Below the pieces are notes generated by a model that saw only the letters and a list, made by a program, of their open reading frames with translations, did not search any database and was not told the origin of the DNA. Shown here piece after piece: positions 12,114 through 23,575 of a stretch of DNA of 64,000 nucleotides. Made by a program: the position numbers and the translations under genes. How positions within the stretch are numbered: position 1 is the stretch's first letter; every line of letters begins with the position of its first letter. This stretch comes from Mikania micrantha (taxonomy: Eukaryota > Streptophyta > Magnoliopsida > Asterales > Asteraceae). The DNA is taken from positions 52,482,067-52,546,066 of the forward strand of contig CM018698.1 of the NCBI GenBank assembly GCA_009363875.1. The letters are read 5' to 3'.

Positions 12114-12717
12114 TAGAGGTGAGCATAATATAATCATAACCGAAAAATAACCGACAACCACCCCGAACCATAACCGATTTAACCGAAACCGACTTTAACC
12201 GACGGTTATAGTTAAGCGAAGCCATTAACCGAACAATTCGGTTATGGTTATGGTTAAGGCTAATCACTAACCGACTTTAACCGAACCGAAACGAAACGAA
12301 TAATGTATATTTTTTTTTAATATTTATATGTTTGTATGTTTTTTTAAAAGTTATGGTGCAAGTCAAGTATAGAAGGTGAATCTTTACTTTTTACTATATG
12401 AAAATACTATGTATCATATTTAAGACAAAATATATTAGAAAATGAATAAGAGTTCACGTGGTTTACTTTTTGTTCACACATTCTAAAGCACTACAACGTT
12501 TTACAAGCTTTACTAAGATTTTTATCATTAATATATTTATAATTCACAAGAATATTTACAAGTTTTTCTTAGTTTTTCAACAATTCCATTATTAACCGAA
12601 TTTAACCCAAGCCGAACTGTAACCGGTGGTTAACCGATCAATTGGTTATGGTTATGGTTATGGTTATGGTTAAGGATTGATAATTAACCGCAACGAACTG
12701 AACCATGCACACCCCTA
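12114..12717. mobile_element. hAT-type MITE nested in the ORF1 element
   Basis: The exact 8-bp duplication GATAACAT lies at 12106-12113 and 12718-12725. The ends are TAGAGGTGAGCAT and ATGCACACCCCTA, near-perfect inverted repeats of the common plant hAT type. The 604-bp interior is non-coding and full of ggttatgg/aaccgaa words, including a short ggttat run near 12646-12672. It interrupts the 3' non-coding part of the Harbinger element. Confidence 0.88.
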
Positions 12718-12814
12718 GATAACATATTTAAAGATGATGTGGAGTGATAAGGGAGTGATAGTGTTGGTTGATTATGTGACGCCTACTTGGAGTGATATAT
12801 AACACATAGCCTTA

Positions 12815-13863
12815 CTCGTTATTTAAAATGTAATTTGATTTATTCAAGTCTTCAAAACTTGAGCACGTTTGAAAGGTTAATTTTTTTTAACTAAGTCTCT
12901 TGAAAAACAATTTTTATATTAAAATTACTATTAATAAAATTATAAAATAGTTATTTATTAAATAATTGTAAAAAATTTTAAACAATTTTATATACGTCAT
13001 TATTATAACATAATTGTTTTTTAACAAAAATAATAAATATCTTTTTATTAAGTTATTATGATGATTATTTTTTTTTTATTATTTTGAACTTTTATTATTA
13101 ATTAAACTATTTATAAAATGTTCTAGTTTTTAAACAATTTTATAAACGTGATTTATATAACAAACTTAAGTTAAAAAAAACAAAGAATAAATGTTTTTAT
13201 TAAGTTATTACCATGATTATTATTATTATTATTATATTAATGTGCTATTTATTGTTTTTAACTACTATTATTTAAATGTTTATATAATGTACTAATTTTA
13301 AACAAATTTGTAAACGTAATTAATACAACAAACTTAAATTGAAAAAAAAAAGAATAAAATTTTTGTTGAGTTATTACCGATGCTTATTATAATTTTGTGT
13401 ATAATATGTTTTTGATTGTTTTTAACCTGTATTTTTTAAATGTTTATTAAATGAACTAATTTTTAGACAATTTTATAAACGTGATTTACTTAACAAACTT
13501 AAATTAAAAAAACAAAGAATAAATATATTTTTATTAAGTTATTTGATGATTATTATTATTTTTTTATTGTTTTTAATTTCTATTATTTAAATTATAAAAT
13601 CTTTAGACAATATCATAAACGTAATTTATATAACAAACTTAAATTGAAGAAAACAAAGAATAAATATGTTTCTATTAAGTTATTATGGTGATTATTATTT
13701 TTTTATTAATATCTTTTTTATTGCTTTTAACTTGTATTATTTAAATGTTTATTAGATGTACTAATTTTAGACAATTTTATAAACATGATTTAAATAGCAA
13801 ATTTAAATTAAAAAAGAATAAGAAGAAGAAATGTGTTTTTATTAAGTTGTACCGGACTACCGG
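12815..13863. repeat. AT-rich diverged tandem array, left part
   Basis: A unit of about 140-170 bp recurs, each with ttttattaagttatta, then ttatttaaatgtttata, then acaattttataaacgtg and taacaaacttaaatt. The word ttttattaagttatta recurs near 13045, 13195, 13358, 13530, 13670 and 13836. The array continues after the LTR element at 23035, which inserted inside it. No coding potential. Confidence 0.75.
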
Positions 13864-15751
13864 TGAGAGGCCCCGTTCCCTGGGAGTCCCCTCGGTTGGC
13901 AAAACATAAAAAACATAGTTCTTAAACCGTAGAATAATCATATATCATAGCAGCGGAAATTATCACATAATCTTTAATCATAATTAAAAGGTCTAAACCA
14001 CATTCGTGAATTATTCTTTAATCTCAATCGGAATGACAGTTCTTAAATAGGTAGTCCTCATGTCATACCACGACCCATCATATCCTTATCATAACTTGCT
14101 CAACCTGACATGCATGCTAAATCAAGTCAGCTTTCGCTGGTGAGTTCTAAGTTAAATTTTTAGAAAAATCTTTAGCCTTTTAGATCATCACATAACATAA
14201 CATAACATAATTCTTATCTTTACTCATTCATATCTTTATATAACATAACCTAATTCAAGTACATAACATACATGTCATCATAACATCAATCATATTGTGC
14301 ATAAAAATTTAGCCTTCACTGCTGACTGAAGTCAACAGGCTCAATCATACTGTGCATAAAACTTTAGCCTTCACTACTGACCGAAGTCAACAGGCTTGTG
14401 CAGCACAAGACTCTATAACTGACGACCGAAGTCGACATGCTTGTATAAATACAAGACTCTATAACTATCAACCCGAAGTCGACAACTCATGCATGCATAA
14501 GATTTCCTCAATTGGCGACACATAGTCGACAGACTTGTGTTTCCACAAAACTCTTTACTTCTCAACCACAGTTGAGACTTAAAACATTCTTTACCTGACC
14601 AAAGTCAGGTTAAAATTATTTTTCACAAAATAGTTTCATAACATGCATACCAGCCCAAAATGATAAAACATTTAAAATAGGGCTACAAAGATCTCACATG
14701 AGCTTAGTAAAACACAATTTGTTAGCTTTTATTCCTTTCCTTACTTTCTCACTCCAGAATGATATCCTATTAATACGAATATATTATCATGATTATAACC
14801 TTATCATAAAGGTGCTCAAATTTACGATTACCGCTCGAAACTTCGGCATGTCGTAACTTTCATTCGGAGCTTTGTTTCAAAATTTCGCTTACACTCATTT
14901 TGACCATTTTTATCTCTACAATCTTGTTATGCTTAAAGGTTGCTTATTTGCTCGGCATAGATAAGCGTATTCTCTTATTTAATTAATTCGTCTTAGGGCG
15001 TTGCTAAACTTACTGTATAATAACACGGGTTTAAGGCAACCAGAAGCGCATACATATTATATCCTCATAAAACTCAAGAAAACTTGATCATTATCTAGAT
15101 GTAATTGGGCTCTAACCGAATCAAGTTCATGTTCACCATACAAAACCAAAACTCTATCTAAACATGGTGTTGGTCTCTTTAGTCAATCAAGACTAAACTA
15201 ATACGAGATGAGAATCATAAACACATACATTAGCGATCGGTCTATTCTTCTTGATTCTCTTCTCTGCTCGTAAAACTCGGACGTTGATCAGAAAGAACTT
15301 ACAATTCTCAATTGTTTGATGCGATCTGGAACTGGATCTTATCTTCTAATGCTGAAGTCGGTTAAAATGAAATATCTGATTTCCAGACATCACATTTCTT
15401 TAAATTAAAGTTTGAATTAATTTATAATTTACACTCAGGGCCCTTGAACTTTGAGGTTCTATTTTTAAAAGCCATTCTACTTTGCTCACATATTTTTAGT
15501 ATTCACGAGCTTATATCGTGTTCATACTTTATCGTATAACGGTCCCGCTTATAAAAACCCCCTTGGGAACGTTCATAAAAATTTCGAACCCAAACGATCA
15601 CAGAAATTTTTACACGTTATTAATAGGCTTTATAACGTGTCCATACATTATCAGATATTTTTATCGTTTATATCATTTTGATCGTAATTACTTTACGAAC
15701 GTTTATATAAAATTTGAACATAAACGGTTACCGAAATTTTCGGTTGTTACA
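13864..15751 (-). repeat. 3' LTR of the non-coding LTR element (left copy)
   Basis: It reads TGAGAGGCCCCG to GGTTGTTACA on the plus strand and is 1888 bp long. It is very similar to the right copy, but lacks a block of about 320 bp corresponding to 21511-21830. A stretch near 14280-14640 has degenerate repeats built on gaagtcaacaggctt. Confidence 0.88.
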
Positions 15752-15775
15752 AGTCTACCCTCCTTACAATAGGTT
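15752..15775 (-). promoter_or_regulatory. polypurine tract of the non-coding LTR element
   Basis: On the minus strand aaggagggtagact abuts the 3' LTR start TGTAACAACC. This is the expected plus-strand priming site and fixes the element's orientation. Confidence 0.75.
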
Positions 15776-15946
15776 TCGTCCTCGAAACTTGTTACATTTC
15801 TGTAACACCCAAACTTTGCACACGATTATACGTGTCCCATTTTAGGTCCCAGATTAAACTTTATCAAAAATTTATGTTCGGAAGCGTGAAATTAACATTT
15901 CATGATTTAAACACACTTAATTTCAAATCATTTACGTTTATGATTA

Positions 15947-16320
15947 CTAAAAACTAGTGTGTTTAAGTTTAATACCACCACAGGCTTTACATAACCTTTG
16001 GTTCTGCTTCACAACGTGCCCGATCTGATCGTCCGATGCATATCTATCTTTGACCTGTAACATCACATATAAAGTCACAATTAGTTCATATGAACTAAGT
16101 AAGTAACCCCTCCCAGAGTTCCCAAAACTAATTTTAACACATCCATATATATCACATGGATGTTTATCATGTTTAGATAATAATATATCATATTCAAACA
16201 TCAACTTGCACCCAACACACATGGTGCATTTATTTCCCTTAATGGGACATTTTCACAAATATGAGTATATCATCTAATCCAATTCTACCACCAGCACCTC
16301 TGGCTAAATTTAAAACACCA
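15947..16320. other. non-coding stretch of the LTR-like block
   Basis: A minus-strand frame at 15947-16222 has no recognisable domain. I treat it as chance within the LTR-like sequence. Confidence 0.4.
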
Positions 16321-16321
16321 A

Positions 16322-16322
<1 letters not shown>

Positions 16323-16369
<47 letters not shown>
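16323..16369. repeat. (TA)n microsatellite
   Basis: About 47 bp of pure alternating TA. Confidence 0.95.
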
Positions 16370-16372
<3 letters not shown>

Positions 16373-16629
16373 CTCAACCAATTATCCACACACCTGTGGT
16401 TTCAACAATTTAGTTTCCGGATTAACCGGTTATCCACACATTTGTGGTATCATACATATATTAAAAATCTCTCACAAGGTAATAATATCATATTACCAGT
16501 CTTCAACTATTGCTCACAATAGTTTAATCAAAATTACACTATGGTGTTCACATTCCTGTGCTTCCACCATAGCTATTTGTCAACACTCCTGACTATTCAC
16601 ACATTCGTGATATCATAATTAATTTAAGT

Positions 16630-17025
16630 CTTAAGATGTTCACCCATCGGTCCTTCCATCTAAGACAATTGCCAGCACATCTGGCTATCCACACATTTGT
16701 GGAATCATAAATCAATCAAGTCTTAAGATGTTCACCCACCGGTACTTCCATCTAAGACAATTGCCAGCACCTCTAGCTATCCACCATTGTGGAGTCATAA
16801 ATATTAAGTCTAAGATGTTCACCCACCGGTACTTCCATCTAAGACAATTGCCAGCACCTCTGGCTATCCACCATTGTGGAGTCATAAATATTTTAAGTCT
16901 TAAGATGTTCACCCACCGGTACTTCCATCTAAGACAATTGCCAGCACCTCTGGCTATCCACCATTGTGGAGTCATAATTATTTCAATCAAATTACTATGA
17001 TGTTCACCCACCGGTACTTCCATCA
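16630..17025. repeat. tandem array, unit about 90 bp, about 4.3 copies
   Basis: Units start near 16631, 16722, 16810, 16900 and 16996. Each has gatgttcacccaccggtac, ccatctaagacaattgcc, then agcacctctggctatccac and gtggagtcataa. Mirror-image reading frames on both strands across the array (about 16712-17026) are by-products of the repeat. Confidence 0.85.
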
Positions 17026-18262
17026 TAGAGTTCCCACACTTTCATTCATCAAGGTATTGGATTTATAATAGGTTGTTGAACTTTTATTATTCAACTTTCC
17101 CCTATCACCAATGCCATATTTATCATACAATTTGTTCAATAACAAGTTCATAGTTGTGGGATTACTTACTCAAACACCGGCTCATCCGGCTATTCTTATG
17201 CAATCTATGTTGCATAATCAATTCAATCGTGACATAAACACATTGGAACTTAACATATATACATTAGAGTCTATTAACTCAATCAATTTCAATTTAGTTA
17301 TGCACATTCATTCAAATCAATCAATATATATACATCACAATCAAGTAGACTCTTTCTACTACTTATATGTAATGTTACTGTAAGTTGGGTAACTTACCTG
17401 GTTCAAGCGGTTGTTCACTTCCTACAACCTCCTTTCCACTTCTGTGAATTGTCACTTGACTTTCACCACCAACACCTAGTTGCATATTCAAACATATACA
17501 ACTATGTTCAATACGTATAACACATACAATCAAGTTCAACGCACTTGACTGGTTTGACTTTCTCAAAGTCAATTTATCACATAATTGACTCTATCTTACT
17601 ATCTTTAGCAAGTTTTAGTCAATTATCACAATTAATCATATTTCATGCCTCCTTAGGCATTTCATCAAATAATTGATGTTCATTATATTAGTTATGATCT
17701 TTAATCACTTCTTTTATTCAAAATTCATTTATGATCATAACTATTAATAATTTTTAACATCAATTCATCAAAATTATCATTTAACCCATGGATCATAATC
17801 CATATATATTTCAAAACCACAATTTACCCATCCTACTAGTTATTACATCATAATATGGGTTTCATATCAACCGGACATTATCCCGGCTTCAAAACGAAGA
17901 TTTCACCGTCAAAATATCAAGTTCTTCGTTTCTAACAACCCCTAGTTATCAACTAGGCAATAATCAATACCCATAATCATAGTATTACATTCAAAACTAA
18001 ATTTAATCCATAGAATATCAAACTAGTAGGAGAGATCGAATCGTTACCCCTTTGAACGAAGTTCTCGGATGAAAACGACGATCAGAACTTGTAAACACGA
18101 TCCCTGGTACGATCTACAGGTTTAGAAGGCTTCAAATCTGAGTTTTGAGGCTCAGAAATTCGTCTGGTATGCTTCTGGGACGAATATGTTCGAGATAATA
18201 AAAAGTATAAATTTCTGGTGCAAATCTGATAAGAATAGGAATCTGTCAAACCGCCATACCCG

Positions 18263-18386
18263 TCGCGTACCGCGAAGGAGGGTTCGAAAGCTCTTCGCGT
18301 ACCGCGAAGCAATTCGGGATTCTCAGATATTTTGGGTTCTTCGCGTACCGCGAAGGAACCTCAAAACCACCTTCGCGTACCGCGAA
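18263..18386. repeat. cluster of four CG-rich 15-bp near-palindromes
   Basis: The word ttcgcgtaccgcgaa occurs at 18294-18308, 18340-18354 and 18372-18386, with a 13-bp core at 18263-18275. Each is a stem of six bases around gta/acc. Related tttcgcg words follow to about 18465. The cluster lies inside the LTR-like block, roughly 190-310 bp from its start in the minus orientation, which is where U3 would be. Confidence 0.85.
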
Positions 18387-18598
18387 GAGTCCCAAAGCAT
18401 AATATCTTTGTAATTTTCTTCGTTTCGCGATTCCGGACAATTCGTAACTCCGTTTCGCGCACGGTTTTCTCCCACGTTCATGATTTTTCATATGTTTTCA
18501 AATTCTAACAATCACAATCGTTATTTTTAACGATTATATCAAACGTGTTCATTATTGAAAACCGGTTGTTACAAATCTCCCCTCCTTACATTTTTGTA

Positions 18599-20273
18599 CA
18601 TGTACATGATAATAAGTTACCCATTTTGTTGAATTTGTAGTTATAGGACTGGGTGAGTCCACACTACAATTAATTGTGCAATTAGCATACATGTGAATTG
18701 TTGTTTTAATTGAATTTGATGTAAATGGTTATGGTTAGTGTGGTTATTGTAGTTGAATGATTTACAAGGTATGTGAACATTCAACTAATGATAATGATTG
18801 AGTTGATTTACAAGAGTGTAAACAACCATTATATTGTGGATGTGGTGATCTACAAATGTGTAGACATTAAATAGGTAATGTGTAGGCTTTGATTCACAAG
18901 GTGTGTGAACATAAGACTTACAAATCCAATGTAATAGATTCACAAGGTGTGTGAACAAAAGATGATCAACAAGAGTGTAGACATCAAATTTCAAGAGTCA
19001 AATTGTTTAAGTTGACTTTTGGGAAATATGATACACAATTGGAGTTTTGTGTACACACATGTATTGTGTTAAATGATAAGGTTTGTATATGAATAATAGA
19101 TAAAAATGTCTATCTATGCAAATGAATGCAGTAATTATCATTATGTGTAATTAATAGCTCTTATGAGATAATGATTAACGCGAGTGTTAAGTCATTCGGT
19201 TGTGGTTGTGTGTCAAATACGTTATACATGATATTTGACTTTAAAAAGTCAAAGTTATGCCTATTTGTAAAAAAAAAATAGGATATTTATAGTATGTATA
19301 AATTGTATTCATACATATGATGGGATGAATATTTATGTGAATATTCAAAAGAGAGGTAAGATGTATGTGGAAATACACTTGAGTGTATGATTTGGTTTGA
19401 ACATTTACCCTTAAATAAACATAATCATTATACATGATTCTATAATTGATTATTTGGTTTGACTTTCTTCATCCAAACCAAATCATACACTCAAGTGTAT
19501 TTCCACATACATCTTACCTCTCTTTTGAATATTCACATAAATATTCATCCCATCATATGTATGAATACAATTTATACATACTATAAATATCCTATTTTTT
19601 TTTACAAATAGGCATAACTTTGACTTTTTAAAGTCAAATATCATGTATAACATATTTGACACACAACCACAACTGAATGACTTAACACTCGCGTTAATCA
19701 TTATCTAATAAGAGCTATTAATTACACATAATGATAATTACTGCATTCATTTGCATAGATAGACATTTTTATCTATTATTCATATACAAACCTTATCATT
19801 TAACACAATACATGTGTGTACACAAAACTCCAATTGTGTATCATATTTCCCAAAAGTCAACTTAAACAATTTGACTCTTGAAATTTGATGTCTACACTCT
19901 TGTTGATCATCTTTTGTTCACACACCTTGTGAATCTATTACATTGGATTTGTAAGTCTTATGTTCACACACCTTGTGAATCAAAGCCTACACATTACCTA
20001 TTTAATGTCTACACATTTGTAGATCACCACATCCACAATATAATGGTTGTTTACACTCTTGTAAATCAACTCAATCATTATCATTAGTTGAATGTTCACA
20101 TACCTTGTAAATCATTCAACTACAATAACCACACTAACCATAACCATTTACATCAAATTCAATTAAAACAACAATTCACATGTATGCTAATTGCACAATT
20201 AATTGTAGTGTGGACTCACCCAGTCCTATAACTACAAATTCAACAAAATGGGTAACTTATTATCATGTACATG
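18599..20273. repeat. near-perfect inverted repeat, arms about 0.8 kb
   Basis: The left arm (about 18599-19401) and the right arm (about 19472-20273) are reverse complements with very few mismatches. The spacer is about 70 bp. Both arms encode an identical chance 69-residue frame, which shows the identity. Within the arms short palindromic units of the type gattcacaaggtgtgtgaac recur. A transcript through here would fold into a very long hairpin, a likely source of small interfering RNAs. Confidence 0.9.
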
Positions 20274-20809
20274 CATTCATTTATCTTCGTTTATCAATTC
20301 CTAATCACACATTTATCACATATGTTCGTGTAGTCAGCTTTAATATCTCTCTTCCACGTTTAGTAAACATAAGTACAATTCTCAATTGCTAATGTCAACA
20401 TGTATTTCTCAACCTAGTGGGACCTTGTCAGGATTTAGGATACTAACAAAGCACTATCATTCATGACACAGAGAATAATCTCATTAAATTTCTAAATCAA
20501 AATTTTAACCTGCATTACCTCAATTGGATGCACTTATCCTTAGTTTATAATATTATTCATTCGCAAATGATGAATAATTTTTCCATAAATGAAGTTCCTT
20601 GTTCATTTGTAAGCCATTTCCTTCATTCGTAAATTAGTTCCATCATATACGTATACATATTAAATATATTCCAACTATTTCATAACATATACTATTTACT
20701 TTAATAAGACGCTCGTGGCATCGTACTACCCTTGACTGGCTTCCTTAACCTTGGTCCCATTCTTAGTTTAAGTTCAGGCATCAGGTTATGCCCGATTCTC
20801 TCAAACTAT
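20274..20809 (-). other. leader of the non-coding LTR element, no gene
   Basis: AT-rich sequence between the inverted repeat and the primer-binding site. No open frame with family features. Confidence 0.5.
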
Positions 20810-20822
20810 GGCTCTGATACCA
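20810..20822 (-). promoter_or_regulatory. primer-binding site, initiator tRNA-Met
   Basis: The minus-strand sequence TGGTATCAGAGCC lies three bases inside the 5' LTR. It is complementary to the 3' end of plant initiator tRNA-Met, the usual primer of Tekay/Del elements. Confidence 0.85.
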
Positions 20823-20825
20823 ACT

Positions 20826-23029
20826 TGAGAGGCCCCGTTCCCTCGGAGTCCCCTCGATTGGCAAATCATCAAAAACATAGTTCTTAAACCGTAGAATAAT
20901 CGTATATCATAGCAGCGGAAATTATCACATAATCTTTAATCATAATTAAAAGGTCTAAACCACATTCGTGAATTATTCTTTAATCTCAATAGGAATGCCA
21001 GTTCTTGAATAGGTAGTCCTCATGTCATACCACGACCCATCATATCCTTATCATAACTTGCTCAACCTGACATGCATGCTAAATCAAGTCAGCTTTCGCT
21101 GGTGAGTTCTAAGTTAAATTTTTAGAAAAATCTTTAGCCTTTTAGATCATCACATAACATAACATAACATAATTCTTATCTTTACTCATTCATATCTTTA
21201 TATAACATAACCTAATTCAAGTACATAACATACATGTCATCATAACATCAATCATATTGTGCATAAAAATTTAGCCTTCACTGCTGACTAAAGTCAACAG
21301 GCTCAATCATACTGTGTATAAAACTTTAGCCTTCACGAAGTCAACAGGCTTGTGCAGCACAAGACTCTATAACTGACGACCGAAGTCGACATGCTTGTAT
21401 AAATACAAGACTCTATAACTATCAACCCAAAGTTGACAACTCATGCATGCATAAGATTTCCTCAACTGGCGACACATATTCAACAGGCTTGTGTTTCCAC
21501 AAGACTCTTTAACTATCAACCGAAGTTGACAGCTCATACCGGTACAAGACTTCTTTACATAACAATCATTCACATAACATCACTTTACATATATCATTCA
21601 TATCCATAACATCATTCATTCATACATAACATGATTTAAATCATTTAAACCATCATAATCATAAACTATTCTCCGCACCGCAGTGCTCAACTTTTGCCCA
21701 ACCGCAGCTGGGACTTCAAAGTCACATTTTCTGCTCGACCTCGGCCGAGACTTTGAAAATCATTTAGTTCTCAACCATAGTTGAGACTTAAAAACATTCT
21801 TTACACCTCAGCTGAGACTTTTAAAATCATTTACTTCTCAACCACAGTTGAGACTTAAAACATTCTTTACCTGACCAAAGTCAGGTTAAAATTATTTTTC
21901 ACAAAATAGTTTCATAACATGCATACCAGCCCAAAATGATAAAACATTTAAAATAGGGCTACAAAGATCTCACATGAGCTTAGTAAAACACAATTTGTTA
22001 GCTTTTATTCCTTTCCTTACTTTCTCACTTCAGAATGATATCCTATTAATACGAATATATTATCATGATTATAACCTTATCATGAAGGTGCTCAAATTTA
22101 CGATTACCGCTCGAAACTTCGGCATGTCGTAACTTTCATTCGGAGCTTTGTTTCAAAATTTCGCTTACACTCATTTTGACCATTTTTACCTCTACAATCT
22201 TGTTATGCTTAAAGGTTGCTTATTTGCTCGGCATAGATAAGCGTATTCTCTTATTTAATTAATTCGTCTTAGGGCGTTGCTAAACTTACTGTATAATAAC
22301 ACGGGTTTAAGGCAACCAAAAGCGCATACATATTATATCCTCATAAAACTCAAGAAAACTTGATCATTATCTAGATGTAATTGGGCTCTAACCGAATCAA
22401 GTTCATGTTCACCATACAAAACCAAAACTCTATCTAAACATGGTGTTGGTCTCTTTAGTCAATCAAGACTAAACTAATACGAGATGAGAATCATAAACAC
22501 ATACATTAGCGATCGGTCTATTCTTCTTGATTCTCTTCTCTGCTCGTAAAACTCGGACGTTGATCAGAAAGAACTTACAATTCTCAATTGTTTGATGCGA
22601 TCTGGAACTGGATCTTATCTTCTAATGCTGAAGTTGGTTAAAATGAAATATCTGATTTCCAGACATCACATTTCTTTAAATTAAAGTTTGAATTAATTTA
22701 TAATTTACACTCAGGGCCCTTGAACTTTAAGGTTCTATTTTTAAAACGTCATTCTACTTTGCTCACATATTTTTAGTATTCACGAGCTTATATCGTGTTC
22801 ATACTTTATCGTATAACGGTCCCGCTTATAAAAACCCCCTTTGGGAATGTTCATAAAAATTTCGAACCCAAACGATCACAGAAATTTTTACACGTTATTA
22901 ATAGGCTTTATAACGTGTCCATACATTATCAGATATTTTTATCGTTTATATCATTCTGATCGTAATTACTTTACGAACGTTTATATAAAATTTGAACATA
23001 AACGGTTACCGAAATTTTCGGTTGTTACA
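20826..23029 (-). repeat. 5' LTR of the non-coding LTR element (right copy)
   Basis: This 2204-bp copy is longer than its partner, which has lost about 320 bp equivalent to 21511-21830. The extra block has repeated caaccacagttgagactt-type and cataacatcat-type words. The high similarity of the two copies points to a fairly young insertion. Confidence 0.88.
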
Positions 23030-23034
23030 ACCGG

Positions 23035-23575
23035 TGAATAATTTTTTTATTAATATGTTTTTTGTTGTTTTTAACTTGTATTATTTAAATGTTCATAAAA
23101 TGTACTAAATTTTAGACAATTTTATTTACGTGATTTATATAACAAACTTAAATTTTTAACCAAAACGAAGAAAGAATATGTTTTTATTGAGATATTATGG
23201 TGATTATTATTTTTTATTGATATTTTTTTTAACTTCTATTATTTAAATGTTTTTAAAATGTACTAATATTTTTAAACAATTGTATAAACATGATTTATAT
23301 AACAAACATAAATTTTTGATGAAAACAAAATAAATATGTTTTTATTAAGCTATTACTATGTAAATTATTATTTTTTATGTGTTTTTTTTATTGTTTTTAA
23401 CTTTTTTATTTAAATTTTTATAAAATGTACTCATTTTTAAACAATCTTATAAGTGATTTTTATAACATACTTAATTTTTAATAAAAACTTAGTTTTTTTA
23501 TTAATTTATTACGATTATTATTATTTTTTTATTATTATGTTTTTTTATTGTTTTTAACTTTTGTTATTTAAATGA
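23035..23575. repeat. AT-rich diverged tandem array, right part
   Basis: Continuation of the array at 12815-13863, resuming directly after the ACCGG duplication. Further copies of the unit start near 23177, 23339 and 23497. Confidence 0.72.

Larger units (their letters stand above)
10570..12811 (+). mobile_element. PIF/Harbinger-type element carrying only ORF1, with a nested hAT MITE
   Basis: The ends are GGCTATGTGTT (10570) and AACACATAGCC (ending 12811), perfect inverted repeats of 11 bp. They are flanked by the 3-bp duplication TTA (10567-10569 and 12812-12814). The element spans 2242 bp, or about 1630 bp without the nested MITE. Its sole gene is a disrupted Myb/SANT-like ORF1 and there is no transposase. 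The terminal sequence differs from that of the transposase-bearing element at 5948-7760, so the two belong to different families. Mobility would have depended on a transposase from elsewhere. Confidence 0.82.
15801..18573 (-). repeat. second LTR-like block inside the non-coding element
   Basis: On the plus strand it runs TGTAACACCC to GGTTGTTACA (2773 bp), i.e. TG...CA ends. To its right a second polypurine-like tract (aaggaggggagatt on the minus strand, about 18574-18590) abuts it, as expected for a 3' LTR. No 5-bp duplication flanks it, so it is probably a remnant of a different element or an old recombination product, not a clean solo LTR. It contains a (TA)n run, a tandem array of about 90-bp units, and a cluster of CG-rich near-palindromes. 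Confidence 0.55.
13864..23029 (-). mobile_element. non-coding LTR retrotransposon (Tekay/Del-related, LARD-like)
   Basis: The element is 9166 bp with a perfect 5-bp duplication ACCGG (13859-13863 and 23030-23034). LTRs lie at 13864-15751 and 20826-23029. A primer-binding site for initiator tRNA-Met and a polypurine tract show that it runs on the minus strand. Just upstream of the polypurine tract is a cgaggacgaaacc block, as in the 3' end of Tekay/Del chromoviruses. The 5.1-kb interior has no gag, protease, reverse transcriptase or integrase frame. It holds instead a leader, a 0.8-kb inverted repeat and a second LTR-like block. Movement would need proteins from a coding relative. Confidence 0.85.

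Noticed and set aside
16712..17026. Repeat-containing frames on both strands that look like a tandem-repeat protein
   Set aside because: They exist because the 90-bp DNA unit is a near multiple of three; no family features and no gene context.
15801..18573. Clean solo LTR
   Set aside because: TG/CA ends are present but the flanking five bases differ and a polypurine-like tract abuts it, so it is better seen as a remnant 3' LTR.
18785..20087. Two identical 69-residue proteins encoded on opposite strands
   Set aside because: They are the two arms of the inverted repeat, not genes.
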